From assembly GCA_973895155.1 (NCBI GenBank), contig OZ316894.1, positions 13,268,001 to 13,332,000 on the forward strand: a DNA stretch of 64,000 nucleotides. Direction: 5' to 3'. Below the pieces are notes generated by a model. That model made no database searches, was not told where the DNA came from, and saw only the letters and a program-made list of their open reading frames with translations. The position numbers and the translations under genes were made by a program. The stretch comes from Marsupella aquatica. Taxonomy: Eukaryota; Marchantiophyta. This document shows, one piece after another, positions 22,128-33,519 of this stretch; the first letter of the stretch is position 1, and each line of letters starts with the position of its first letter.

Positions 22128-24400
22128 CCTCCCCGGTGTCTTCGGGATGGAATATAAAGGAAGGGAAGTGAAAACCTTATTTTTGAGTTGGAGGTATTTG
22201 GTGACGGTTTGTGATTTGGAAGAGGCTTTTATTGAAAGAAGAAAACTGTAATATGACAAAAGAAGAATAGAAGGGAAAAGAGATTACCTTTGGTTAGGAG
22301 AACTTCAAGGCAATTATCGTGGTAGTGACATGTGGCGGCCTGGGAGGATTCAAAATTCATAAGGACATTGAGCACATGGCAGTTGAGGCGCGGAGGTTAG
22401 AAAGAGTACTTCACGGAGGTCAATGAAAGGGGCCAGGCGCATATAGATGGGAGGGAGGGATTGGCCGAGGAGGTGTGGTTGTTGGGAAAAACTTTCGTTG
22501 ATCTGGTGAACAAGGAAAGAGACGAAGGTGAAAGAGCAAAGCGTGGCTGAACGTTGTTGAGTGTGAAAATTCTGGCTTTTCAGGTGTTGATATTTGGAAT
22601 TTTTGGGAGGGAAGGCGGAGGCGCACGAAGTTTTTTTTGGGTGAGATGAGAGTGAAGCAGCCGAACGTTGGCAGAGTGTTGTGTGGTTATTGTGGGAATT
22701 TGGGAGTGAATGAAAGAGGAGCGAGCTGCCGATCGTTGACACTGTTTGGGGAAGATTGAATGTGAAGATTCAGGGGCTATGGTGAAAGCAAAGGGAACCA
22801 GTGAGCAAGACGAATAGCGAAAGGCCAAGGAGCTTGGGACTTAGGAGACGACCGTCTGATGTTCAAGTGAGAAGAGAGTCTAAGCGAGGTGAATGAAAAG
22901 GCAATATCGCGGGTTTCAGGAGGCTGAGTTCATTCAGAGATCCTCAAAGACTAAGAATTGAGACTGAGAAATTTAATGTGATAGAAGCAGGATGGGTATG
23001 GCTGGAAACGGAAGTGTGAGCATGAAATTTTGAATGAAGGGAGCGAAAGGAAAAAATGAAGTGCTGCTGAACGTGGTTGTTTGGAATTGAAATTTTTGGG
23101 TGAAACAAGGCAAATCGGCAGGAGACAAGGACTGTAATGCAAGTCTGAGACAACCAGAGATCAAAGCAAAGGAGAAGAAACAACGCCGATTCCCTGGGAA
23201 GATTGCGTGAAAGATTCTGAGCAAGAAAGAGAAAGAAAGGCTAAAAAAAACAGAGAGCAATAACAGCAAGAAGACTATCAATTGAAGTGAGAGCAAAAAG
23301 AAATGAAAACTTTTGTGTAGAAACGAAAGAAGATGATGTTTTCAGATGTGTGAAGCAAGAGCGAATGGAACGCAACTGGAAACAAAGAATGATAAACCCT
23401 GAACTGAAAGGAAAAAGCTGGAGCAGTATGAGCTTCGTGACTAATTTGAGTCTCAGAGTCTTTGATCGAGGATGCTGAGTTCATTCGTGTTGAGCCGCGA
23501 ATCCGTCTGAGAAGTGAAAAATATGAGGTTCAAACCAGAGAAATGGTGAACGGCTTTTAGTGAAAATTGGATAAAGGAAGGCAAAAATGTTTGAGAAAGA
23601 GAGATAGAGTAAGATGCTGAAAGTCAAAGAGTGTAGTCCGAAAGCTGTGTAAAAGAAGAGAAGTGACAAACTTTTCTTCAGAGGAAAACTATGGACTGAT
23701 CATGAGAAGGAGCCTGAAGCCTAAACTCTGTATGTGTGAGATTGAGGCTTACAAGAATCTGAGTTCTAAAGTTTTAAAGAGGAATTCGAGTGCTGAATAG
23801 ATAAAGAGGATGGAGTATTGAAAAGCTGAGCCGATAAAAACAACGAGAGAATGATCCTGAAAAAGACTATGAGGTGATGCAAGAGGAGAAATGAGCCATT
23901 TATGAAGTTAATTAAGAGATTTCAATTAGAAATATGGATCACTCAGACCACTTTAGATTTGATGTTTGGAGCTTTAGAAGTGAATTTGAAGTAAAAAAAT
24001 TGTTTTCTTTTGATGAGTGGAACCCGGTGATTGGGTCAATTTTTAGATTAGGGACTGTTCGCTGCCATGGGGTTTGAGGCTTCTAGTCGGAAGTTATTTT
24101 GCTATGGGATTGGAAAATCGAGAAGAGGGGAAAAGGAGGACCAGAAGAAGAGGCTCGAGAAGAGGAAAAGAAAAACAAAGATAAGAGGGAAGCACGACGA
24201 CAAATGAAGCTTTGTTGCGAGTGTCAAGGTGTGACTATCGACGACTGACCAGACGGCCTGAGCTGGACCTGAGCTTAAGAAACCTGAGTCGAGGGAATGG
24301 AAAACTAGAGTTAGAGAAGACTTTTCAAGAAAACTGATGTAACTTTTACCCCAAAAACTTTATTGAAATAAAGTGATTATGATTCAAATTCTTTTAAAGT
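22128..24400 (+). repeat. Purine-biased interspersed repeat, copy 2
   Basis: It matches 7197-8650 in the same orientation, beginning TGTCTTCGGGATGGA and continuing through TTATTTTTGAGTTGGAGGTA and GACATGTGGCGGCCTGGGAG. The + strand stays rich in GA/AAG up to about 24.35 kb, and the rest to 24.7 kb becomes AT-rich. No coding function is visible; - strand frames here are compositional. It lies directly before repeat B copy 2 and the gag-like ORF at 26.4 kb, and may belong to the same long leader or LTR. Confidence 0.5.
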
Positions 24401-24784
24401 TGAGTGTAAGAAATGTGATTTTCATGCGTTAGGACTTATTAACCGCAAGCAAAAAGAAGTATAAATGAGTGAGCTGAATTAAAAAGATGAGTTAAATTAG
24501 GATTAAGTATGGTATTAAAGTGAAAGTTGATTATGAATTAAGAAACACTAAGTTAAAATTAGGTTAGGATCATTCCTTGAACTTTGAAAATATAATATAA
24601 TATATAATAAAATAATAAAATAAATTAAATTAGAATAGAAAAAGAAAACCCTTGTTTAATATTTGAATAGAAAAGATGAAATCTAAGTGGATGTTAGTAT
24701 GTGATTTGGATATTTATGAATGTTAAACATGAAGCGAGAAGTGATCTAGAGGGTCCCTAGAGCATTAGTAAAAACCCTTTAGTC

Positions 24785-26330
24785 GCGGAACTCGACTACC
24801 TTAACACTTAGCTCCGGCGTCGCTGACTTTGACGCCGAGCTCCCTTATGGTCCAAGCCCAGATAGGCCATCCGGGGAGGACTTAGCATGGGGAGACTTAT
24901 GGGCAATGAGACGTGGCACTAGCGAAGGCAAGGAGCCAAGCTGGTGACACACACTAAGGACTTAGGCGAGCTGAGAGCTGGTTGGGTCAAGGGGAAAGGG
25001 GCCGGACTCAAGGTCAACCATCCGAGCCCCCGGATGGACTATGAGTTTTGAGGGCTTGAGTGTTAGCTCCTCTTGGGCCCAAGGCCAATGGAGTTGACGC
25101 CATGGGCAACTGACGCTTGGGGCGTGAGTTATGGCCCGATCCGGGTTCGGCCGATTGAGGACCCCAAGCAGCAATGAGACCTGAGGGCCTAGGCATGAGC
25201 ACTGGGTTGGCCCGATCACAACGGGCTAAGGCACTCCGCTTGCGGACACATAACGAGAAAGTTATGGGCGTTGCCAGTTGGTGGTGCGCCCACTATGCGC
25301 GATAGGATCCGGGTTGGAGGCCAAATGTTTAGGGACCAAAGTTGGTCCGGGGTGGCAGGTCTCCAGAAGCATATATGAGGGGAGTGGTGTCTCCCTGGGG
25401 GCCAAGAGCGAGTCGAAGTCGTGAGCCGCGGCGGTCTCAACACTAAGAGAAAGTGCCAAACGGAAATGACGATATCTTCCCAACAGGAAGTCCGTTGGAT
25501 GACTTCTTGGGTGCTTTGGAAACCTCTCAAGAAGGGCTACGTCCTCCTGAGCTCAGCTGGGTCTAGGGGCACCATGGGTTCTCGAGTTTTGTGCGTGTTA
25601 GCTCGCCCACTTGCCAAATCCCGCTGAACAACAGCCAAGCCGCATTCAATCTCCCGAGGGAGCTTGCATTGGGGAGGCGAGGCCAAGTAGGCGTGGAGGT
25701 TGAGTTCCAAGGGTGCTTGGCCCCTAGACCATCAGTGGGGAAAACCGGGAGTTGCTAGAGTCAGGGCCATTCTGGTCCCGGCGTGTTGAGACAAGCTTGG
25801 GACAAGCTTTAGGACAAGCTACGCTATTTGGGCCATGAGCATGTCCTGGGGATGGGCGCCCAAGGAAGGAGCTATTCTAGATGAACAATGGGCGTGGTGT
25901 GACGCTGCCAGCACGGCGGTTAATGAGTGATCCGGTCTAATCCGTGCTTAGCATGCGCACTAAGGACATAGTAGTCTGTAATAATTAGCATAAGTACACT
26001 AAAATAGGTATTAACCACGACTAGGATATCATTAGTCAATAAGGAGCATTTACGCTCGGGCTGGTGGCGGAGCACCATTCGTACCCCGGGATACGAGCAT
26101 GTAGGGATGCACCCTCGGGTCCGTATAACAAATCAAGGCGGGGGCGGCTCGCTGACACGCTCTGACCCGGACCTACGGAGTGGCCAGTACATTGCAAGCG
26201 TGAAAGGATCGGCCTATCAGAAGGAGGAAGGGACCATTTGGCCGATAAGCCCTCAGGGTATAAAAGGCGGGCCATTCTCTCGCGAAGCACCACAACTTCA
26301 CTCTTTGCGCCAGCTTTGATCCTAGCTTAC
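24785..26330 (+). repeat. Leader/LTR-like region before gag-like ORF, with repeat B copy 2
   Basis: It begins with repeat B (24785-24957, compare 19440-19611) and is GC-richer than the preceding block. No ORF is convincing. It ends in a promoter-like segment with TATAAAAG and is followed by the gag-like coding region. Taken together it resembles the U3 part of a long LTR, but no partner LTR lies downstream within the window, so the assignment is tentative. Confidence 0.45.
26259..26266 (+). promoter_or_regulatory. TATA box of the LTR/leader promoter
   Basis: TATAAAAG in a GC-rich surround, about 100 bp before the first ATG-led gag-like frame (26364). Transcription would be expected to start about 30 bp downstream, near 26290. 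Confidence 0.55.
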
Positions 26331-26363
26331 TCGTTTTCTCCCCAGTCACCCACCGCCGTTCCT

Positions 26364-28640
26364 TGTATGTCTATCACAATTATGTCCAGTTCTGCCCTTC
26401 GGTTTTGGCTTCAATTTCTATCCATCGGAAATCATTTAGCAAAGTCACCGGCCAAGGTCAACCCGTGCCGGTACGAAACCGAAAGGCAGTATGAACGACT
26501 TATCCGCTTAGCCGGGTGCTCTCACTATAACATAGATTTCAACCTCCCATTCTAGAGCAAGCTCTATCATGCCGACGAGATTCCAAGTACGTCATTGACG
26601 GCCCAAAGTACGTCGGTTTCCAGGAAGCACTCCTTTGGCTTCCGGATAAGGTCTTCACCCTCCCGGGCAAGATCAACTTACAACGACACCACTTCAATCA
26701 TATCCCCGCCAAAGTCCAGGCTTCCATCAACTATCAGTTTGGTACCGCAGCTCTGGGCGAGACATCTATCCTAACCTCACTCGGCTTCCCCTAGGACTTG
26801 CTGAATCATATGGCGCCTCTTCCAGCTACAACCGGCGCCAACTCACCGGTGCTCGCGCCAACACCACCTCGGCCTCAACCAAGCCAATCTCCATCACCGG
26901 TCACACCACCCCTACAGATGCAATCTGTGGTAAACGCGGTGAACATCAGTTCTGAAGACAAGGAGGCTCACCCTCCCCTGAACTGGCGACCGCAAGGTGC
27001 AAATCAGCATGCGTCGAGCAACCCAACGCCACTCACACAAGCCTGGGTGGATAACACAGTGACAGTAGTAGCCCCACCACCAGTGTTAATGGCGGTAGCA
27101 CTATCGCCGCCCAACAGAGAGGATGGGGAGATGTCCCCCTCTTCAAGTCACCCCAGGAACCAGTCCCGAGGTAGGAAGAGAAAGGAACCCGCAGCTGTAT
27201 CCGGGCTACCTTTGGCCACAGTTGTGGTGGCCAAGCTGACCATGCATCGCATGGGGGAGAATGTCCACAAGAACATCCTCCACCCCAAGCATGCATGCTA
27301 TCTGAAGACTCAAGGGTTTGAACACCTTGCCTCTCTCCCTTGGAATGGAAGCAGGTACTACGGGCAAGACATGACGGAGTTCATCCAAAACTTTGACGAG
27401 GCCCGCCAACAAACCCGAGCGCACGGGAGAGTGATGTCTCTCAATGAGGCACGTCTTAAGATGATCTTCGGCCTACCCAAAGGAATAAATTGGGTAGAAT
27501 CATGGGCTCTCGGGGGCAAGGGATCCAAGTATCAGTCCTCTAGCTTCCCGGCCAAGGGAGCAGTGGACAACGGATTCTTGATGAGGACATGCCTCATCCC
27601 GGAGGTAGCAAAATGATTGAAGTCCTAGCGGTACGCCCTCCACATGATGGAACCGAGGGGCAAAATATCCACCGCCCAGGTCATCCAAGTTGAGAACTAC
27701 CGGCCTAGGAAGTGGGCGTCCTTCTTTGTCAAGAAGTTCCACGAGGAGATGGAGCGGAGAAGGAAGACTTTGTACCTCGGCGGGAAGGCGTACTTTGCTA
27801 GCCACATCAAAATCATCATTGAGTGGTACGCTCGTTTTGACCACCAAAGCCTCCCTCATATCAACGAGCCCGAGCTGACCCCATTGCGGTGGATATTCCC
27901 GGCCCAGGAGAGGCGACCTACTACCTGGTTTTGCGGCCGTAAGACCTACTACCCCGGCCCCGCAATCAGCCGTTGCCGCCCCTCCAAATGTACCAGACAA
28001 TGCAGTCATCGTGACCCTGGACGCGATCAACCCGGTCAACGCGATTGAAGCCGGGCTGGCAGAGGCCAGACCCGAGCTCGAGAGTGCAATCGCTGAGGAT
28101 GTCCCGCCAACCTCCACGACTAATCAGGAGAACCACCTAGCCCCAGCAAACCCAGCCCCCTCTCCCACCATACTTCAAGGGCTGGACGTCACCACTCCAA
28201 CTCCCGTGCGAGCTGAGGTCTGTCCTTGCCCAAACCCAAAGGGGCATAGTCTGGAAAGCCCGGAACTCTTTGCACCGGGCACGTTTTTGAATGGGTTGCT
28301 GGGGGACTTCTCTCAACAAATTGCACAGGATACCTGGGAGTACATGGCCTACTTCTTCAACCAGGAGTTGGTTGCAGCCGTGCAGGCAGGATATGCGCAA
28401 GCCGAGGCTACGCAGAGAATAGAGCGGTATCGGATTGAATCTGCCCATCTGAAAGACAAAGTTGCAGTCCGGGAGACCAAACTCCAACTGCTGCGGCCTC
28501 AGGTTGCGGCCACTGAAGATCAGGTGGCCGAAGCTAGGGCCCGGGCATCCTTGGCAGAGCAGGCCAGAGTCGGGAGGGACGCCGAGATAGCATGGCTCCA
28601 AACCCAGATTGACGGCACTAGTAGAAACCGGGCAATTTAG
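26364..28640 (+). pseudogene. Gag-like protein with coiled-coil C-terminus, broken
   Basis: A + strand coding region with stops and frame changes near 26553, 26793, 27614 and 28000. Blocks in order: RYETERQYERLIRLAGC; SKYVIDGPKYVGFQEALLWLPDKVF..PGKINLQRHHFNHIP; a Pro/Thr/Ser-rich linker; a folded-looking part with HPKHACYLKTQGFEHLASLPW, YGQDMTEFIQNFDEARQQ and SLNEARLKMIFGLPKG; PRKWASFFVKKFHEEMERRRKTLYLGGKAYFA; and finally a coiled coil ending LAEQARVGRDAEIAWLQTQID. The coil matches the fragment at 6793-7205. It breaks off at about 28617, probably by insertion or deletion. No protease or RT follows, so this could be a gag-only, non-autonomous retrotransposon (TR-GAG type). The function is inferred from context only. 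Confidence 0.55.
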
Positions 28641-29879
28641 ACCATACCTTGTAGGACTATGGCCACTAAGTCCTTTTTCCATACTTAAAATGACTTGCAC
28701 CCATTGCACCGGTTTTGTTGAAGACTAGAAAAGACTATGAGTGTTTTATGGTTTACTAAAAGACTATGAGAAGTAACCTTGCTACTTTGTGAAGGGTGAA
28801 TAGTCTAGCACATCATGGGTTTTATTGTTGGCTTTTGATAATGGTCATGGGGGGGTACACAACTCATGTTATGGTTGGTTGCAACCAACATCCCGCTATA
28901 ATGGTACTCATTTTGGACAATGTTCAGTTATGTTGAGGAGGGGTTTTTCTATAAAGAGGGTGATAGCAAGGGGCATAACTCATTAAATGGCCTTATTTGT
29001 GACCAAAAAGGTTTTGGGTTTAATGAAGTGGGGTTCATGGAGGGTGGATCATGGAGGGATGGTCAAGATATTCTTGGCCATTACTAAATCCATCTGTAAA
29101 AGGCCGAGATGCACAAAGGTTGATTTGTACCGGTCCTTTTTCATACATTAGAGCTAGGTCACATTCTTGCACCGGGAATATTCCATTTTAGGACCGAATA
29201 TAATGTTGGGCAACCTTAATCCTGATTACGGCACAATAAAATGTCACTACTGACCATGTATGTGCAAATATGACCATTCATTGCCTAATTTGGCCATGCA
29301 GTAACACTTTGTAGCTTTGTCCCACTTTGGGTGACACTCAACGGCTCACTCAAACGGTAAGGGTGAGTGGCTTTCCCTGGTTTCAGGCACTTAACTTCAC
29401 TTTGGGAGTCTCTTTGGAGTGTTCGCCATTGTCATTGAACTTAGAACATGAGGGGTGGAGTGTTTGGGGTTTTACGTAGGGTTTCCTTTTAGTGTTGCCC
29501 ACTTTTTGCGACCATTGCGGAGTGAACTTCCCGCGCGTTATGTGCTTGTTTTTTCTCTCGAGGAGCAGTGTTCAGGCAATTGCGGTGATCTAACCTTGCG
29601 CTTGCAGTCTACTCGTAGACCTGCATTCCTGCTCAATCTCCTTTAGGGACATTTAGGTTTTGGCTGGTAGGGCAAAGAAGGTTGTGGCTGCTACAACCTT
29701 CGTGAGGAGCTCGTCGGAGTTTGAGGAGTCGGAGGTTGGGGTTTCTTCAAGGTTTTGGGTCACAATCTCGGTCACAGTTGTGGTATAGACCCTTTTGCTG
29801 CACCCATAACGAGCATCGGGAGGCCGTGAGGCTCATTGGGAGGTCCTTCAGTTGTCAAGCTGCTGTTGAGCTGGTGAAG

Positions 29880-30073
29880 CTGCATGTGGGTTGCACCTAT
29901 CCTGCAGGCACAGTGTGGGAATCCATGTTTTTATAGTGCTTGCTCTTGCAAACTGGGAGCCGAGAGTTTGGAGTCGGGAGCTGAGAAGGGTATTGTTAGG
30001 CTTCAATTACTTTGTGGTTTTCTCCAGCTCCATGGTACAGTTCAATGTTAATGCTTTGTCCTTGTGCTGGTCT
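29880..30073 (+). repeat. Repeat C, copy 1 (uninterrupted)
   Basis: It contains GTGGGAATCCAT, TTGCAAACTGGGAGCCGAGA, GGGTATTGTTAGGCTTCAAT and TTCAATGTTAATGCTTTGTC. The same blocks recur in order in copy 2, but there they are separated by about 386 bp. Confidence 0.65.
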
Positions 30074-31525
30074 AGGTAGCGCAAGCTTTACCTATTGCAC
30101 CCTCTTGCTATAAGCGTATCGAGCTGCCTACTGAGTGATTCATACAGCTGCTTACGCGCGATCAAGAGATTGGACGAATGCCTAGCGCTGTCCAGTAGGA
30201 GAAAACTCTTTTTGGTCACGATCAGGCGTTGGAATATAACTAAGTGCGGCAGAGCAACACAGGGAGTTGTAGAGTTGCACACAAGACGCAACTACAGAGG
30301 AGGCATTGGGAAGGACGTAACTTATGGTGCGGTGAAGGAATAGGGACGTGGACCCTAACTTGTTTGCTGCCTTGGGAGGATCTGGAGAGCCCAAGGCGAC
30401 ATGCTTCATTGAGCCTGAGCTTGCGAGCGGCGCTCTAAAATGGTCCTTGCATTGCAAAGATAGTCTCTGGCCACAGTGGAGTTGTGATTGTTGCTCATCG
30501 ATTGGAAGTTCTTGGTGTCTGAGCTCCATCTTCAAGTTGTACGCTCAACTTTCAGGTGACCTTGTTTAGCGCTTATTCATACACTCCATTGTTTGAGCTA
30601 GACTTTCAACTACCATTTCTCCTTCATAGCTACGATGACCATTGCATTGCCTTACTCTGTTCACTGCAGTAGCACAACATTGCATGTCCATCAGGGGTTT
30701 TCCTTTAAGGAATCACGGAATGACTGGATCTAAAAGGCTTTTAGTCTCAACTCAGAACAAGGTTAAGCCATCTTTGCAACAACGTCGATGGCCCTTAAAT
30801 GCAGAATGCTCCGTTGTAATATTGCCTCCACCTTTTCTAGTGTCATCTAGGCAATTAGATTGCTTTTGAGAAAACTGCCCTGGCTTCTTAAAAGTGAGCA
30901 ATACTATTAAACCCCAATAGGGGGGAGCTGGGCGGAGCTACGGGTGCTGAGGGAGCTGGGTGTGAGGGTTGGTTACAATGGCCGTGGACCTGCCATGGGC
31001 TATGGTAGAAACAAATGTGCAGAAGCGAGCTCCTACTGTGCACTTGAACCGGCATTTTGCAACAGCTCATTCACTGAAGCTTTTAGTGGGGAAGTTCTGC
31101 AATACCAAAGTTGAGAGCGGAGGTCATTGTGGACTAACGTTCAGGCCTGGGTCAAGCAAGGAGGTTGGAGTTGAAGCCGCCTATGCTTGGCCTTTTCTAT
31201 TTTCTCTGCGTGCCGCTGCCTGTATTGCTGCTTATCATTTCCGAAGCCATTTGCTGCATGATTTTAGGTATTCACGTGAGTGAGACCTTGAGGTCGGAGC
31301 TATAGCCAGTTGGAGGTGGTCACAATTTCCTACTAATAATCACATCCTGGGTTAGTTTTTTGCATCTCAAAGCTGTCTATCTTTTGCCCTTCTGGCCATG
31401 CTGCCTCTTCTGCTAGTGCATGAGTCATCTTGAGGAACTGTGTATCATTTCTTCTCAGGAGGCACAAAATGAGCTCTGTACCATGGTTTTCCAAATTTCT
31501 AGCTTGTTGGGTCCATCTAGTTGCA

Positions 31526-32105
31526 CCATACATGTAGTTGTGCCATACAACTTTTGCATAATGTGGGAATCCATATTTTCACAGTGCTTGTTCTTGCAAA
31601 CAGGGAGCCGAGAGTTTGGAACCGGGAGCTGAGAGTAAGACTTGTGACTGATTTTGGGCTTTGTGATGCATGTTTTCTACTTGCAAATGAAGATTGGGGG
31701 CCACTACATTGCAGTGTGGCGACCTTGGAGCTACTCGCGCAGCTCGGTATTTGGTGTTGCATTGCAACACCCACCAATGAGGTTGAGACTGCCACTATTT
31801 GCGTTTGTGGCTGATTTGCTTGGTTAACAACTGGCTCTTCACATTTGCAGTCAACAATCTCTGTTGCGCTCTCTCCGATTTTGCTTCTGCTTCATTTTGC
31901 CCATTGAGGTATTGTTTGGATTGTTGGTGAGTTTGAGGCCCCCTCTATAGTTTGTAGACCTGTTGTTAGAATGTTTTCATTCCTTGCTGATCAGAGAATC
32001 AGGTTTCTTGCTATGGAGGTTGCCAAAGGGTATTGTTATGCTTCAATTACTCTGTGTTTTTTCCAACTCCATGGTATAGCTTCAATGTTAATGCTTTGTC
32101 CTGTG
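31526..32105 (+). repeat. Repeat C, copy 2 (interrupted at 31638-32023)
   Basis: It shares GTGGGAATCCATA, TTGCAAACAGGGAGCCGAGA, GGGTATTGTTATGCTTCAAT and TTCAATGTTAATGCTTTGTC with copy 1. After GAGCTGAGAG it contains about 386 bp that copy 1 lacks. The extra block is either an insertion here or a deletion there. Confidence 0.65.
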
Positions 32106-32273
32106 TGCGATGGCGTCTTCAATAGTCTATTTCCTTCTTTGTAGAATCTTGCTTTGTTGACAGTTACTTGTCCGTTTCAGCTTTCAAACACTCTCCATCA
32201 ATCTTCTTGTCTTTCCCATCTTCTTCCTGTTGTCAAAGCTTTTGCAGACAAAATAAGAGATTTTTCTTGGCAT

Positions 32274-32846
32274 CTATGAGTGTGAATTTAGGGGAATTTG
32301 TGTGGCTCTACAAAGATTTGCAGATAGTACTGCCCTCCTTGCACCTACATTGAATGTAGCGGTCTTCTCCAAAATGTACCTAACTATATCTGATAACACA
32401 ATTGTAATGCACCTTCTCTTTTGGTTGGGAGCTTCACCGTCATCTGGAACAGAGCGCTTGCTCCTTTGGTACTCAACTCTCTTCCTGTCTGCATCCTTCC
32501 TCCTCTTGTCAAGAATGGAATATTCCTGCAATTGGTCATCATAGCCACAATTACCGTGCTCACTTTCATTTAGTGGATGAAGGTGGGATGCATGCACTTG
32601 AGTGCTCTGCCTTGGCATTTGAATGCGGGCGTTGACCTGTGTTGGAATGCTTGTCCTTAGTGTCCTCCGCCTAGACTCTAAAATCTCAAAATGGCATGAA
32701 TGTGCAGCATCCTTGAGATTTTCACTTTCTTTCCGGGCTGTACGCAACATCACAGCGGCAACTTCATGAGCCTCACTAGTAATTCTCATTGCCTCTGATT
32801 GCCCAACAGCCAATAACTCTCTTTGCCTTCGGTTGCCATCAATCAC
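32274..32846 (-). CDS. Hypothetical ORF, hydrophilic, unknown
   Basis: An open - strand frame of about 190 codons that opens without ATG (first in-frame Met about codon 20). The N-terminal part is helical in character (LLAVGQSEAMRITSEAHEVAAVMLRTARKESENL), and the rest is basic and charged (KRRKDADRKRVEYQRSKRS). No family was recognised. It sits in repeat-rich sequence with no supporting neighbours, so it may be an exon remnant of a transposon ORF or chance. Confidence 0.25.
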   Translation of the reverse strand: MIDGNRRQRELLAVGQSEAMRITSEAHEVAAVMLRTARKESENLKDAAHSCHFEILESRRRTLRTSIPTQVNARIQMPRQSTQVHASHLHPLNESEHGNCGYDDQLQEYSILDKRRKDADRKRVEYQRSKRSVPDDGEAPNQKRRCITIVLSDIVRYILEKTATFNVGARRAVLSANLCRATQIPLNSHS

Positions 32847-33049
32847 TAAATCTTGACATTATTGCTTATCTCACTGATGAAATGATTCATGAAACACTTC
32901 CTTCACCAATCAAAGGCCGCCCACCCTCATAGAATCAAATTCACCTACGCACCAGGGATCCAATTTCAATTCATAACTTAGAACATACCTCACAAAATCA
33001 TCACATTTAATCTATAGACTTGCTACCCTTCCTGATCGAGTCCAATGCA

Positions 33050-33519
33050 ACTTCTCCTCGTGAAAAAGAAAAGCCCTGAGAAAAGCCTTTTAAACTGGGA
33101 ACTCCCTAAATTGTGTCAATCATCAAGTATGTACTCTGTCTAGTATCCTTGCTTCTCCTCTTCAAAAACATAAGCAAATCAATTGAATTTAAAGTACCTC
33201 AATTTTGTTGATTATGGTTGCCAATACTGATTTGATCTGCTTGACCTTCCTCTCCATGCTCTTTCTTGAAGTTCCTATTTGGATTCAAATGTTATCAGCA
33301 AAGCTTCAGACCCTAATAAATTTGTAGCTTCATTGACCCTCCTTTTTGCACTCATTCCCCATGCTTTGAAGGCAACACGTGTTAGAGCATGGATCTCACA
33401 TCATAGCACGGAACTTGCTCTTTCAATCAATGTCACGCGATTGACATGGGTCTTAACACCAAAAACGTCACTATGGGTGCCAAAACCATCTCCTTGTACC
33501 TGAGGATCACGAAGGGATG
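33050..33519 (+). repeat. Repeat D, copy 1
   Basis: TACTCTGTCTAGTATCCTTGCTT, CCTCAATTTTGTTGATTATGG, AGCTTCAGACCCTAATAAA, CTCATTCCCCATGCTTTGAAGG and TCTCACATCATAGCACG recur in the same order at 35.91-36.36 kb. The LTR-like block at 33.5-35.6 kb lies between the two copies. Confidence 0.65.

Larger units (their letters stand above)
28641..32270. other. Non-coding region with duplicated segments
   Basis: No protein family is recognisable. The region holds a pair of diverged direct copies, described separately (29880-30073 and 31526-32105). Short open frames here share no resemblance to known families. Confidence 0.5.

Noticed and set aside
22350-23670. A series of - strand frames rich in Phe, Ser, Leu and His
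   Set aside because: They come from the pyrimidine-rich strand of the purine-biased repeat and have no domain or splice support.
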